A DNA stretch of 59,854 nt, taken from a virus. A model generated the notes under the pieces. That model did not search any database, was not told the DNA's origin, and saw nothing but the letters and a program-made list of their open reading frames with translations. A program made the position numbers and the translations under genes. This document shows, piece by piece, positions 49,787 through 57,596 of this stretch (the first letter of the stretch is position 1; each line of letters begins with the position of its first letter). The DNA lies in IMG/VR virus record IMGVR_UViG_3300038470_000079, positions 1-59,854 of that record. One strand, given 5' to 3'.

Positions 49787-50589
49787 AGCTGCTCCTGCTC
49801 AAGGTCCCAACCCGGCAGCGCCTCCACATATTCGCACGAAGAGCCGCACTCGATGGAAGGTTCGTCCTTGTAGCTGCCGGTGTTGGGGTCCAGCTCACGT
49901 AGCGGGAACCGCCGGCCTTTCAGTGGACCGCTTCGGTGCCGCAGGAGATAGGCACCAGGCCCGAGCATCTCTTCGATTTGCGCGACCTCTTCAAAACGGC
50001 CCGGAAAATCACGACGGATCTTGTTCCAGTAACCAGCACCACCCTTCACGCAGCCGATGCAGTTGGCGTTGTGGTACCCGAGTCGGTACATCTCAGGTAG
50101 CACCAAACCGGCGCGTTCGATCAGCGCCAGCGCGTCGCTCTTCGTGACGCCAGCGTCGATCAGCGGCGCGATCACGCGCCGGTCGGGGTTGGCATCGATC
50201 CAATTGTCCAAGCGGTCCTGTTCCGCTGCGTCGTACCCGAGCACGACCACATCATTGGGGAGCGCCTGGGCATCCAACACCTCTCGCTTCAGCGTTTTCG
50301 AACAGGGTGCACCGCGCGCGCCTTTCAGGTAGCGTCTCTTCCGGAACAGTTGCAACGTACTAGCACCGTAACGTGTATCAGCGAAGCGTTGGATCGACTG
50401 GCCAAACCACCGTTCACAGTCGCGTAGGAACCGAGCGTTGTCGGGGTGTTCCTCTTGCACGATTGCGTTGTGGATCACCACGTCGTGTGCCACACCATAG
50501 GCATTCAGCGCCAGTTTAGTCGCCACCGCCGATGTGACGCCGCACGAGAATTTGCAGACGATCCGCGCATCGCCCGGGATTTCTACCAT
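49780..50589 (-). CDS. PAPS reductase/ATP-pyrophosphatase-like protein
   Basis: This 269-residue protein has a PP-loop variant KFSCGVTSAVATKLAL (about 13-28). GAPCSKTLKREV, VVVLGYDAAEQDRLDN and a Cys motif in HNANCIGCVKGGAGYW follow. The family activates substrates by adenylation and includes PAPS reductases and DndC. Phage members are common, and their substrates are mostly unknown. ATG 50589 lies in the end of the previous gene. It ends in EQLW. Confidence 0.85.
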   Translation of the reverse strand: MVEIPGDARIVCKFSCGVTSAVATKLALNAYGVAHDVVIHNAIVQEEHPDNARFLRDCERWFGQSIQRFADTRYGASTLQLFRKRRYLKGARGAPCSKTLKREVLDAQALPNDVVVLGYDAAEQDRLDNWIDANPDRRVIAPLIDAGVTKSDALALIERAGLVLPEMYRLGYHNANCIGCVKGGAGYWNKIRRDFPGRFEEVAQIEEMLGPGAYLLRHRSGPLKGRRFPLRELDPNTGSYKDEPSIECGSSCEYVEALPGWDLEQEQLW

Positions 50590-51170
50590 AGCTGTTCCTC
50601 ATCCTTCAAGGCCTTGCTCAGCTTCGCCGGCACGATCGACTTGACCGCGCCGGCGTTGGCAGCCGCGACGATCGCGCGGCCACGATTCACGGCCTCGCGT
50701 TCGGGCCGCGAGCGCACGCGGCCGGCAGCCAGGCCCCCGGGGCAGTGGCTATCGCGCATCGCCATCAGGGCCTCGATCGCGTCCAGCGCCATCGTGTACT
50801 GCCACCCCGGGCCCTCCTGGTGCTGGAGCGAGCCGTAGTGATGCGCGGTCTCGGGTGGCTTGGCCAGACCCAGGGCCCATCGCCGGTAGCGGAAGTCCAG
50901 CGTCACCCAATACTCGGCCAAGTCCTCGCACCAGTGATCCGGCGCCCGCAGGGCCACGCATTGCGCAATCGCGGTGCCCAGGTCGACGGCGCACCACCCG
51001 ATGGGCAGGCAGCGCTGCACGGCCTGGGGGATGCCACCGTCACCGGCGTTGGTGCCGTTGTTGCCCCAGACCGCCGTCAGGCGCTCGGGCAGGCGAAGCT
51101 GACGCGCTGGCCCGTGCCAGATCGTCGGGAACTGGTGGCGCTCGCGCGCCAGCTGCTTCGCCCGGCCCAC
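50583..51170 (-). CDS. Unknown protein of the replication block
   Basis: GTG 51170 gives 195 residues. A conserved-looking middle has cysteines and tryptophans (CLPIGWCAVDLGTAIAQCVA, WCEDLAEYWVTLDFRYRRWA) and a helical end (AVNRGRAIVAAANAG). It ends in DEEQLW. No family is recognised. The start lacks a clear ribosome site, so a shorter form is possible. Confidence 0.55.
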   Translation of the reverse strand: MGRAKQLARERHQFPTIWHGPARQLRLPERLTAVWGNNGTNAGDGGIPQAVQRCLPIGWCAVDLGTAIAQCVALRAPDHWCEDLAEYWVTLDFRYRRWALGLAKPPETAHHYGSLQHQEGPGWQYTMALDAIEALMAMRDSHCPGGLAAGRVRSRPEREAVNRGRAIVAAANAGAVKSIVPAKLSKALKDEEQLW

Positions 51171-51176
51171 GGGTGC

Positions 51177-51419
51177 TCACACCGGTTCGAGTTGCTCGTG
51201 CGTGAGGTGCAGTGGCTCGGCTTCGCTGGCCTTGCTGCCGGAGAACTGCTCGTCGTACGCCTTCAGCGCAGCGTCCGCGTCGGTCTTCGCTTGGTCGGCA
51301 TCGCGCCCCTTGCGCATCGACTCCAGATAGGTCTGCTGCCACCAGGCCCGCCGAACGGTCTCCTCGGCGGTTTCGTTTGCCACACCACCAGCCGTGAACA
51401 TCCGTTGTGCATCACTCAT
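51177..51419 (-). CDS. Small helical protein, unknown
   Basis: ATG 51419 behind AAAGGAGAGTGAAG gives 80 residues, mostly helix (ANETAEETVRRAWWQQTYLE, KTDADAALKAYDEQFSG). It overlaps the end of the primase gene by 8 bases. Its size and charge suggest a partner or adaptor protein. Function is unknown. Confidence 0.65.
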   Translation of the reverse strand: MSDAQRMFTAGGVANETAEETVRRAWWQQTYLESMRKGRDADQAKTDADAALKAYDEQFSGSKASEAEPLHLTHEQLEPV

Positions 51420-52818
51420 CTTCACTCTCCTTTGATTCCTCGATTTCGCAGCGACGAGCTTCATCGCTAACGATCTTGCTCAGCATGCAGGTGTACCTGC
51501 ACACCCCCGCGTCGTCCTCGACCCAGCACTTTCCGTCGTCGACGTGCCAACGGTCTGCTGCCGACAGCGCCCGCCGCCCGTACGCCAGGACTAGGCGCAC
51601 GGCGTTGGCCTGATCGGTGGTGCGGTACTCGGCCGGCGGCACAGCACGCCGCACCACCTTGACCGCAACCTTTCCCTCACCCTCCCCTTTTGTAATCGTG
51701 CCGGGAGCAGCGTTTGCTACAACCTCGGCATGCTCACCGTTCTGGCTTTGATCGACATCATGATCTTCATCCTCTGGCTCCGGCTGCTCGTCATCTTCAA
51801 TCGCGCTGAACGCGCTGTCGTCGATGGGCGCCCGCCACCCGGCCGACTTCGCCGCCATCGACATGATGGACCGACCGGTGATGACCTGACCCCCGCCGCG
51901 ATTGGACGTGATGTATGGCCAGACGCGACTGCGGAAGAACTCAGCGTTGTGCTTGGCCGACCGCTCGCTGAACTCCTCTGCGAGCGCGAGGCCCGCTTCA
52001 CTGCCCGCGGTCTCGTGGTGGATGCCGCAGATGACGCGGAACCACTCGTCGTAGTCCAGTTCCGGCGCGCCGTCGCGCCCGTTGCCGATGGCGTCGAGGG
52101 CCTGGCGCCACAGACCGGTGAGCGATGCAGCGCCCGCGTCATCGCGCTCAAACCGCGTCGGGCGCTGAACCACGGGCACGGGCAGCGAGGTGGCCCAGGC
52201 CCATTCGAGCACAGCTTCACGGCCGCGCGGGTCATCCTCCAGCAGACCCGAGATCTCGTCGAGCAGCAGCGGCACGCTGCGCCCGGCCAGGGGCAGGATG
52301 AACTGACTGCCATTGCCGTCGTGCGGCACGCTGTCTTGCTTCGGGAAGATCTCCACCTGGCCGGCCCCGACCCCTTTGGTGCCCGGCCGCAGGCCGGCAG
52401 CCTCAAGGCAGTCGCGCAGCCACTGGCGCACGCTGTAGGCGTCCTGGGCGCTGTCCCAGAGCAGGTAGAGGTGGATGCCGCGGCCTCCGCTGCTGCGAAA
52501 GAGCAGGGGCTCGGCGCCCCAGATCACGGTGAGCGCGTCGACTACCTTGGCCACGGCCACGCTCATTTCCGTCCAGGTGGACTCGCCCTTGTGACTGTCA
52601 AAGTCGAGGACGGCGAGCATGGTGACTGACTCGCCGGCCTTGATCGGACAGACACCGCGTGCCGGTCCGCCGTTGAGGTGCGCGGCCAGACGGTCAGCGG
52701 TCAGTGGGCTCTTGGTCCACGCCTGGACGCCGGCCGCATTCTTGGCGGCCGTGATGTCCGTGCGTACGCGGTCCGTGATGGGCCGCAACGCCGCGATGAG
52801 CGGGTCGTTGGGGCTCAC
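51412..52818 (-). CDS. AEP-superfamily primase (TOTE/prim-pol-like)
   Basis: The 468-residue protein starts at GTG 52818. The catalytic core reads MLAVLDFDSHKGEST (D-F-D metal site), LFRSSGGRGIHLYLLW (S-x-x-x-G-x-H motif) and QVEIFPKQD. A PriCT-like helical region (DEWFRVICGIHHETAGSEAG) follows. The end, YGRRALSAADRWHVDDGKCW...SKIVSDEARR, looks like the start of a D5_N domain, whose remainder is in the 47451 gene. It would make primers for replication. Confidence 0.83.
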   Translation of the reverse strand: MSPNDPLIAALRPITDRVRTDITAAKNAAGVQAWTKSPLTADRLAAHLNGGPARGVCPIKAGESVTMLAVLDFDSHKGESTWTEMSVAVAKVVDALTVIWGAEPLLFRSSGGRGIHLYLLWDSAQDAYSVRQWLRDCLEAAGLRPGTKGVGAGQVEIFPKQDSVPHDGNGSQFILPLAGRSVPLLLDEISGLLEDDPRGREAVLEWAWATSLPVPVVQRPTRFERDDAGAASLTGLWRQALDAIGNGRDGAPELDYDEWFRVICGIHHETAGSEAGLALAEEFSERSAKHNAEFFRSRVWPYITSNRGGGQVITGRSIMSMAAKSAGWRAPIDDSAFSAIEDDEQPEPEDEDHDVDQSQNGEHAEVVANAAPGTITKGEGEGKVAVKVVRRAVPPAEYRTTDQANAVRLVLAYGRRALSAADRWHVDDGKCWVEDDAGVCRYTCMLSKIVSDEARRCEIEESKESEDE

Positions 52819-53057
52819 GCCAGAGTGTCGTTGCTGGTGACGAAGCTGAAATGGTTGCGGTCCAGCACCAGCAGCAGGTTGACGAAGGTGGTGGCGCTCA
52901 GGTCGTGGTGCTTGCCCTGCTTCAGGCGTGTCATCGTGGCGCTGTCGACGCCGGCCGCTTCAGCGATGGCTGTCCGGGTGGTGCCGGCGTACTTGCAGTG
53001 CGCGTCGATCGCCTTGTCCAGGGCCTTCAGGTCGATCCGGTAGGGGCTGTGTTTCAT
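52815..53057 (-). CDS. XRE-type helix-turn-helix regulator
   Basis: This 80-residue protein (ATG 53057) is one HTH domain: YAGTTRTAIAEAAGVDSATM and TRLKQGKHHDLSATTFVNLL. It lies directly before the primase gene, which it overlaps by 4 bases. A dyad at 53121 upstream could be its own operator. It probably controls the replication genes. Confidence 0.8.
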   Translation of the reverse strand: MKHSPYRIDLKALDKAIDAHCKYAGTTRTAIAEAAGVDSATMTRLKQGKHHDLSATTFVNLLLVLDRNHFSFVTSNDTLA

Positions 53058-53120
53058 GTGACGCCGGTCAAGTGAAGGCCGGAGGTTACAACACCGGCAA
53101 GAAGGTGAGCAAGGGCTGCG

Positions 53121-53131
53121 GTAACTGTTAC
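53121..53131. promoter_or_regulatory. Dyad upstream of the XRE gene
   Basis: GTAAC-T-GTTAC is a perfect 11-base dyad about 65 bases upstream of the regulator start. A related half-site (GGTTACAAC) is nearer. A minus-strand promoter with TTGCTC and a TAACCT-like -10 could fit between them. This suggests local autoregulation. The site overlaps the end of the 53128 gene. Confidence 0.4.
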
Positions 53132-53832
53132 ACGGGCCTGACCTTCTGTTCCGGATACCACGTGGCGCCTTGGCGTCGCGGACCGGTGTGCTTGTGGCGG
53201 TTCTCGAACTCGAACCGGTACCAGAAACCCCTTCTGTAGGTTGGTGTGCCCGGACGCATCTGCATTTCTGCGACGAAGGCTCGGTCGTGCACATGGGCCA
53301 CGCGCACCTCTTCCCCGACCTTGAATTTCGGCTGCGCGGGCTCGATCTCGAACTCGCCCTCGCCCTTGTAGATGTTGTGCGTCGGTGTGTTCGCAATCAT
53401 CGCGTAGTGAAAGGCGTCGGCGCCGTCTAATGAGCCCATGTCGACACCTATCCACATGGCGCCGGTGCCCTTGGTGATCGCGTCGACGAGCATCTCTTCG
53501 AGCGCGAAATCACGCGCCCGTGCGGACTGCGCCAGCATGTTGGCCAGTTTACCGGTGTACCGGCCCACACCGGCGAAGCCGACGTACCCCGCCGCTGCGC
53601 AGCCTCGGCTTCGTCCGCTGACCCACCGAGGCCGTTTGGTGTACGCGTGGTGGACGAGCGGGGCTTTCCCGCTCATGTCCCAGCCACCGAAGAACTGAGC
53701 CCATTGCACGTCGTACTCGCCGATGTCGCGCACCCGGTCCGTAGCCAGGCGCCGCCACCGCAGGGCCTCGTTGTGGGCGATGACATCGGCGAGCAGCAGC
53801 TGCTCGCGCAGGAGTTCGAGACGGGTTTTCAT
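53128..53832 (-). CDS. Unknown protein, 234 residues
   Basis: The protein (ATG 53832) has a helical start (MKTRLELLREQLLLADVIAH). A Gly/Arg-rich middle reads like a basic loop (YTKRPRWVSGRSRGCAAAGY), with MWIGVDMGSLDGADAFHYAM and a C-terminal SH3-like part (KFKVGEEVRVAHVHDRAFVA). The latter could bind a partner or DNA. It overlaps the previous gene by 4 bases. No family is recognised. Confidence 0.6.
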   Translation of the reverse strand: MKTRLELLREQLLLADVIAHNEALRWRRLATDRVRDIGEYDVQWAQFFGGWDMSGKAPLVHHAYTKRPRWVSGRSRGCAAAGYVGFAGVGRYTGKLANMLAQSARARDFALEEMLVDAITKGTGAMWIGVDMGSLDGADAFHYAMIANTPTHNIYKGEGEFEIEPAQPKFKVGEEVRVAHVHDRAFVAEMQMRPGTPTYRRGFWYRFEFENRHKHTGPRRQGATWYPEQKVRPV

Positions 53833-54953
53833 GCTTGATCCTTTCCGGCTTTCTTGATGGCAGCCTCGATGCGCAGTGCAATGGCGCAGTTGGCGGCTGC
53901 CTTCTTGGTGCTCTGGCCCGACTCGTGCACCTGCCCGGCCAGGTTCTGTGCCACGGCTTTCTCGCGATGGCTTTGCTCGTAACGCCAGAACTGCGCAGCC
54001 GCCTCGCGCAGTTCGGCCACCAGTGCGGCGATGGTGGCGTCCTTCGCGGCGAGAGCGGCTTCCACGCCCCCGGACAGCAGTGCCTGCTCGTGCGTGTAGC
54101 TGGCCTGCTGCTGCTCGGCAGTCATGTACTGCGCGCGGGCCTTGCTCGCTAGCGCCTGCCAGCCGCCGATAGCGTCCCCGCTGTAGCACCACACCTCTTG
54201 GTCTCCGTCCGTGACGCGCAGGGTAGCCGCCACCGGCATGCTCGCATCGCCGCTCTTGCTGGCCTCCAGGGTTGGCTCGCTCTGACTTCCTGACACGGGC
54301 GAGTTACGCAGCCGCTCACGCCCATCGGCTTGCTGTGCGAGGTACCCCGGAGGTAGATCCGCGATGATCGATTTCAGCTTTGTCTGCGCCTCCGGAGTGA
54401 GCGTGCGCCACTCACTGTCGCGCACGCTGATCTGACGCTCCGGCTCCCCGCCCTTCGGCGCCACCATGCGCCGGGCGAGGGATTCGATGCGGTCACGATG
54501 GGCCATGTAGGCGTTGTCCGGGTACCCTCGGTAGGCTGCGACGCACTTGTCCACCGCCTGCATCAGATCCTGCACCTCTTCCGGTGCGGCGGACGCTGGT
54601 GGCCCTTCGCGCAACCATTCGCACACGTCCGCAACCCAGTCGTTGTGCGTGTACTCGGGCGGCATCCAGTTGGATTCGCTGGCCGCTTGCTTGACCGACA
54701 TCCATGACTCACCGTCCAGGTCGATCGTTGGAATCTGCGCCTGCGCCTCATAGTGCGCGCGCGCGGCTTCGCGGTCGGCGCGGATCTGGGCGGCGGTGTG
54801 CAGATCATGTCGTCCAGGCTCCAACGTTTCGGCGGCAGCGGACTTTTCCAGCACCGTAGCGAACCACTTGGCATGCCCGCCTCGGAATGCAACAGCGATC
54901 GGCTCCGGCAGCGGGGCGTCGTACGGCTTCAGGGTGGGGGTCTTGTCGGTCAT
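53829..54953 (-). CDS. Unknown protein with helical C-terminal half
   Basis: This 374-residue protein starts at ATG 54953. Residues 1-30 (PYDAPLPEPIAVAFRGGHAK) are conserved-looking. The middle has ESWMSVKQAASESNWMPPEY and CVAAYRGYPDNAYMAHRDRI. The C-terminal 120 residues form an Ala/Gln-rich coiled coil. No catalytic motif. It belongs to the leftward block of small unknowns. Confidence 0.6.
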   Translation of the reverse strand: MTDKTPTLKPYDAPLPEPIAVAFRGGHAKWFATVLEKSAAAETLEPGRHDLHTAAQIRADREAARAHYEAQAQIPTIDLDGESWMSVKQAASESNWMPPEYTHNDWVADVCEWLREGPPASAAPEEVQDLMQAVDKCVAAYRGYPDNAYMAHRDRIESLARRMVAPKGGEPERQISVRDSEWRTLTPEAQTKLKSIIADLPPGYLAQQADGRERLRNSPVSGSQSEPTLEASKSGDASMPVAATLRVTDGDQEVWCYSGDAIGGWQALASKARAQYMTAEQQQASYTHEQALLSGGVEAALAAKDATIAALVAELREAAAQFWRYEQSHREKAVAQNLAGQVHESGQSTKKAAANCAIALRIEAAIKKAGKDQA

Positions 54954-54954
54954 G

Positions 54955-55683
54955 TCAGTCCTTCAGTTCCGCACGCATGCGTTTCAGCACTTCCTTGCCT
55001 GCGGCGTTCGATGGGTAGTGGCTCCAGTCCTCCTCGCACATCGGGAACGCATCGGCGATGATCGCCCTCAGCCGCTCCACCTCTGCCTGCAGCGCGATGC
55101 ATTGCGGCGTGTACCGAGGCGGGTCTCCGCGGAATACGCCATTGCACGCGTCTGGGTCGTGCATCATTCGCCGCTGGTGCTCCTTGAGGCGATCCACCTC
55201 TGCCTGCGCATCCACGAGCAGCGCTTCGAGGCCGGCGATGCGGGTCTGCGCGTCCTGGGCGATCTGCTGCGCCTCCCGCATGTGGCCGGACAGGAACGCG
55301 TTGCGCTCCTCCAGTTCCACGGCCTTGCGATTCGCCACACGCAGCGCTGCCGCGTCGAAGTCCTCCCAGCCGGACCCAAAGGTGCCGTTCATGATGGCCG
55401 CCATGTCGCCGATCTTGGTCTGCGCATCCGCAAGCTCACGCTGTAGTCTGGCTTGCTCGTCCTGCACCAGCAGGATGGCGCCAGCATCCAGCATGCGCTG
55501 CGCCTGCGCATCCGCGAGGCGCTGGAGGGTCGCCTTGTCGTGGGCTTCGATTGCGTTGAGGCCCAGCCGCAAATTGACCTTGTCGCGCGCCGCCGCGGCA
55601 CGAACACTATCCACGACCAACTGCCGACGCTGCATCAGCCACGCCTGCGGGTCGAACTCTTGGGGGGTGGTGTCGGGAGTCAT
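54955..55683 (-). CDS. Coiled-coil protein, unknown
   Basis: ATG 55683 gives 242 residues, nearly all long charged helices (ARLQRELADAQTKIGDMAAI, AQTRIAGLEALLVDAQAEVD) with one short interruption rich in Cys/Asp/Pro (DPDACNGVFRGDPPRYTPQC). It probably forms a rod-like dimer. Function unknown. Confidence 0.6.
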   Translation of the reverse strand: MTPDTTPQEFDPQAWLMQRRQLVVDSVRAAAARDKVNLRLGLNAIEAHDKATLQRLADAQAQRMLDAGAILLVQDEQARLQRELADAQTKIGDMAAIMNGTFGSGWEDFDAAALRVANRKAVELEERNAFLSGHMREAQQIAQDAQTRIAGLEALLVDAQAEVDRLKEHQRRMMHDPDACNGVFRGDPPRYTPQCIALQAEVERLRAIIADAFPMCEEDWSHYPSNAAGKEVLKRMRAELKD

Positions 55684-55811
55684 TGCTCGTGGTCCTTCAT
55701 TCGTTCGACAAGGCACAGGGTATCGTTGTGGCCGCCTCCGTGCATCGTCTCGTGTGCCGGCGCCGGCTGCAGCGCGGCGATGCTGGCGGTGATCTGGTCT
55801 TGGGTCATCAT
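55680..55811 (-). CDS. Tiny protein, unknown
   Basis: The 43-residue frame starts at ATG 55811 with AAGGAGC eight bases upstream and ends in a 4-base overlap with the next gene. It begins MMTQDQITASIAALQPAPAH and continues HGGGHNDTLC, rich in His and Cys. The good ribosome site and overlap argue for translation. It lies just downstream of a hairpin. Confidence 0.6.
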   Translation of the reverse strand: MMTQDQITASIAALQPAPAHETMHGGGHNDTLCLVERMKDHEQ

Positions 55812-55849
55812 GGGTCGTGCTCCTTCAAGCGTCTTCAAACCTTACGGGG

Positions 55850-55888
55850 CGGCCCGCGAACTCCCCAGTTCGCATGTCTCTCGGGCCG
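55850..55888 (-). promoter_or_regulatory. Two-part stem-loop before the 55811 gene
   Basis: GCGAACT (55856-55862) and AGTTCGC (55867-55873) form a perfect stem with a four-base loop. CGGCCC (55850-55855) and GGGCCG (55883-55888) form an outer stem. There is no T run on either side, so it is not an ordinary terminator. It may regulate the leader of the 55811-53128 genes. The 55812-55947 gap holds nothing else. Confidence 0.5.
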
Positions 55889-55947
55889 GCCGCTAAGGTC
55901 ACTACAACATCGGCGTCACCTCCTGCGGGGTTGGTAAGAAAAGGTTC

Positions 55948-56157
55948 CTACAGCAGCATGTCGCGCGTTGCCGCGTCTGCACCGTCCCAGCCCGCACGCC
56001 AGTGGACGGCCTTGTCCGGCGCGCCGCGAAAGGACTCGCGATCCAGGCCCAGACGCCGCGCCTTCGCGCCCTCAGCCCGCAGCAGTGCGTGCGCACGGGG
56101 CACGACCGTGGTCTTCGTGCCCCAGCGGTTGACCTTGTGGTAGTTCAGATTGCTCAC
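55948..56157 (-). CDS. Small basic protein, unknown
   Basis: GTG 56157 (GTGA overlap, GAGGAGC upstream) gives 69 residues: NLNYHKVNRWGTKTTVVPRA and a helical Arg-rich part (LLRAEGAKARRLGLDRESFR), then WRAGWDGADAATRDMLL. The tight junction with 56154 supports translation. Function unknown. Confidence 0.6.
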   Translation of the reverse strand: MSNLNYHKVNRWGTKTTVVPRAHALLRAEGAKARRLGLDRESFRGAPDKAVHWRAGWDGADAATRDMLL

Positions 56158-56387
56158 CAGAGCTGCTCCTCTTCCGGCGCCTGGACCTTGCCGTCGTACG
56201 TGAAGACCAGGCCGCCGTCGTCCTGGCACTCCATGGTCAGCTTGCCGCCGTTGGCGCCGCGCGGCCAGAGCACCCCGATCACAGGGACTCCGGCCTTGCG
56301 CAGCTGCTTGACGACGAAGTCGCCGCGCAGGCATTCGTTGCCGCTGAAGGGGCGCATTTGCGCCACCGTGATCTGGATCGTGACCAT
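56154..56387 (-). CDS. Small protein of unknown function
   Basis: The 77-residue protein (ATG 56387) reads as a beta-alpha-beta unit (VTIQITVAQMRPFSGNECLR, DFVVKQLRKAGVPVIGVLWP, LTMECQDDGGLVFTYDG). It ends EEEQLW. It overlaps the previous stop by one base. No family is recognised. Confidence 0.6.
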   Translation of the reverse strand: MVTIQITVAQMRPFSGNECLRGDFVVKQLRKAGVPVIGVLWPRGANGGKLTMECQDDGGLVFTYDGKVQAPEEEQLW

Positions 56388-56785
56388 CAGAGACTGTTAC
56401 CCTTGGCAGGCGCGACGATGTACGGCTGCTTGCCCGGCGCCGGGATGATCGCGCAGCCGGTGAAGCGCCGCCACTTCGTCTCCTGGCCCGACACGATCTG
56501 CGCCCTGTTGAGCACCATGATCTGCTTGGCGGCTGCCATGCACGACTTCAGGTCGGTGAAGACCGCACCGTCGATGTCGTACCCTTCCGCGGCCCCGGCA
56601 TTCGGTGCCTGCTCCAGCGGCTGGTGGATCACGGACATGACCACCACGACATCGGACGTGTTGTCGGCCTCGGCCTGTGCGGATTCGAGGGCCTTACCTT
56701 TCGCATGCAGCGGCAGGAGCAGTGCGGCCAGGACCGCGAGAGCCACGACGGCCCAGAACACGAGACGGATGAGCTTCGAACGCAT
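56387..56785 (-). CDS. Exported or membrane-anchored small protein
   Basis: ATG 56785 has GGAGGCGCTC before it and gives 132 residues. A signal-anchor (LIRLVFWAVVALAVLAALLL) is followed by a soluble domain with VVVVMSVIHQPLEQAPNAGA, two cysteines (LKSCMAAAKQ, FTGCAII) that could form a disulfide, and a strand-rich end. A periplasmic location is likely. Function unknown. Confidence 0.62.
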   Translation of the reverse strand: MRSKLIRLVFWAVVALAVLAALLLPLHAKGKALESAQAEADNTSDVVVVMSVIHQPLEQAPNAGAAEGYDIDGAVFTDLKSCMAAAKQIMVLNRAQIVSGQETKWRRFTGCAIIPAPGKQPYIVAPAKGNSL

Positions 56786-56837
56786 GAGCGCCTCCAGCAG
56801 AAAGTGCCGCACTGAACACCGTGCGGCGGGGTGTGTT

Positions 56838-57293
56838 TCAGTCGATCAGGATCAGCGCACTCGGCGGGTATGCCAGGCCGTCATCGAGCAGGATGCCGTT
56901 GCCCGGCATGTAGATCGCGGCCACGGTCTTGAAGGCGTTGACCTGGGATGCGTGGCTGTTGGTCCACTCACCACCCCAGCCGGGATCAGCCGGCGGGTCG
57001 CCACTGATCGGGTCCACCGGATCCACGACTTGCACCCGCAAGCCCGGCAAGAAAACCCGCTCGTTGAACCCACTGTCGGTATCCATGAACGCGGCTTTGG
57101 CACCGGCCGGCAACGGCGGACCATCGACACCGAAGGCCTTGCTGAACTCGTCGGTGACGACGGTGGCCACCAACCGAGCATCACGCACCGTGTTTTCGAG
57201 GTTTTCGGGATCGATCGACCCCATGAACGCCTCGCGCCAGATCTCGCGACGTTCCTTGGCGAGCTCGCGTTGCAGCTTCTTGTTCCCGTTCAT
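56838..57293 (-). CDS. Unknown protein after the Cro-like gene
   Basis: The 151-residue product starts at ATG 57293 behind AGAAAGGATCCAA (4-base overlap with the regulator). It has a basic helix (NKKLQRELAKERREIWREAF) and then a mixed domain (TVRDARLVATVVTDEFSKAF, GLRVQVVDPVDPISGDPPAD) ending in ALILID. I recognise no family. Confidence 0.6.
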   Translation of the reverse strand: MNGNKKLQRELAKERREIWREAFMGSIDPENLENTVRDARLVATVVTDEFSKAFGVDGPPLPAGAKAAFMDTDSGFNERVFLPGLRVQVVDPVDPISGDPPADPGWGGEWTNSHASQVNAFKTVAAIYMPGNGILLDDGLAYPPSALILID

Positions 57294-57544
57294 TTGGATC
57301 CTTTCTGCTGCTTCTCGCAGCGCTTGGCGTATTCGCAGTTGGCGCACGCCGTGGCCAACGTGCTCTGAGGGATGATCAGTTTCATGCGCAGCGCCGCCTT
57401 GCGGATGCGCAGCGCCGCGTCGGCACTCGGTGTCCGCCACCCCGATGCATACTGGCGCATCGTGCCGCGGGGGATACGGGCGAGGTCGGCGAGCTTGTCG
57501 CGTTGCTCGGTGTCCAGGTCCTGCAGGAGGGTCTTGGTCATCAT
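57290..57544 (-). CDS. Cro-like HTH repressor with Cys-rich tail
   Basis: ATG 57544 (or 57541) gives 84 residues. The HTH is in QRDKLADLARIPRGTMRQYA...TPSADAALRIRKAALRM. The C-terminus CANCEYAKRC has three cysteines that may bind metal. Its own promoter is overlapped by the AGCA-N2-TGCT operator, so autoregulation is likely. The same operator lies over the early rightward promoter and at 9157, making this the likely switch protein. Confidence 0.8.
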   Translation of the reverse strand: MMTKTLLQDLDTEQRDKLADLARIPRGTMRQYASGWRTPSADAALRIRKAALRMKLIIPQSTLATACANCEYAKRCEKQQKGSK

Positions 57545-57551
57545 GGGTCCC

Positions 57552-57580
57552 AATGTAGCATTTGCTGCAACGTCAAACAA
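57552..57580 (-). promoter_or_regulatory. Promoter of the Cro-like gene with operator
   Basis: On the minus strand TTGTTT and TACATT are 17 bases apart. The dyad AGCA-TT-TGCT (57557-57566 on the plus strand) overlaps the -10. The mRNA leader is under 10 bases. Binding of the Cro-like protein here would block its own transcription and, because the plus-strand -35 shares these bases, the small RNA promoter as well. Confidence 0.65.
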
Positions 57581-57590
57581 GGGCTAAAAT
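57562..57590 (+). promoter_or_regulatory. Promoter of the C4-like small RNA
   Basis: TTGCTG (57562-57567), a 17-base spacer and TAAAAT (57585-57590) face right. The -35 box lies within the operator of the divergent Cro-like gene. Transcription should begin near 57597. Confidence 0.65.
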
Positions 57591-57596
57591 CATGCC

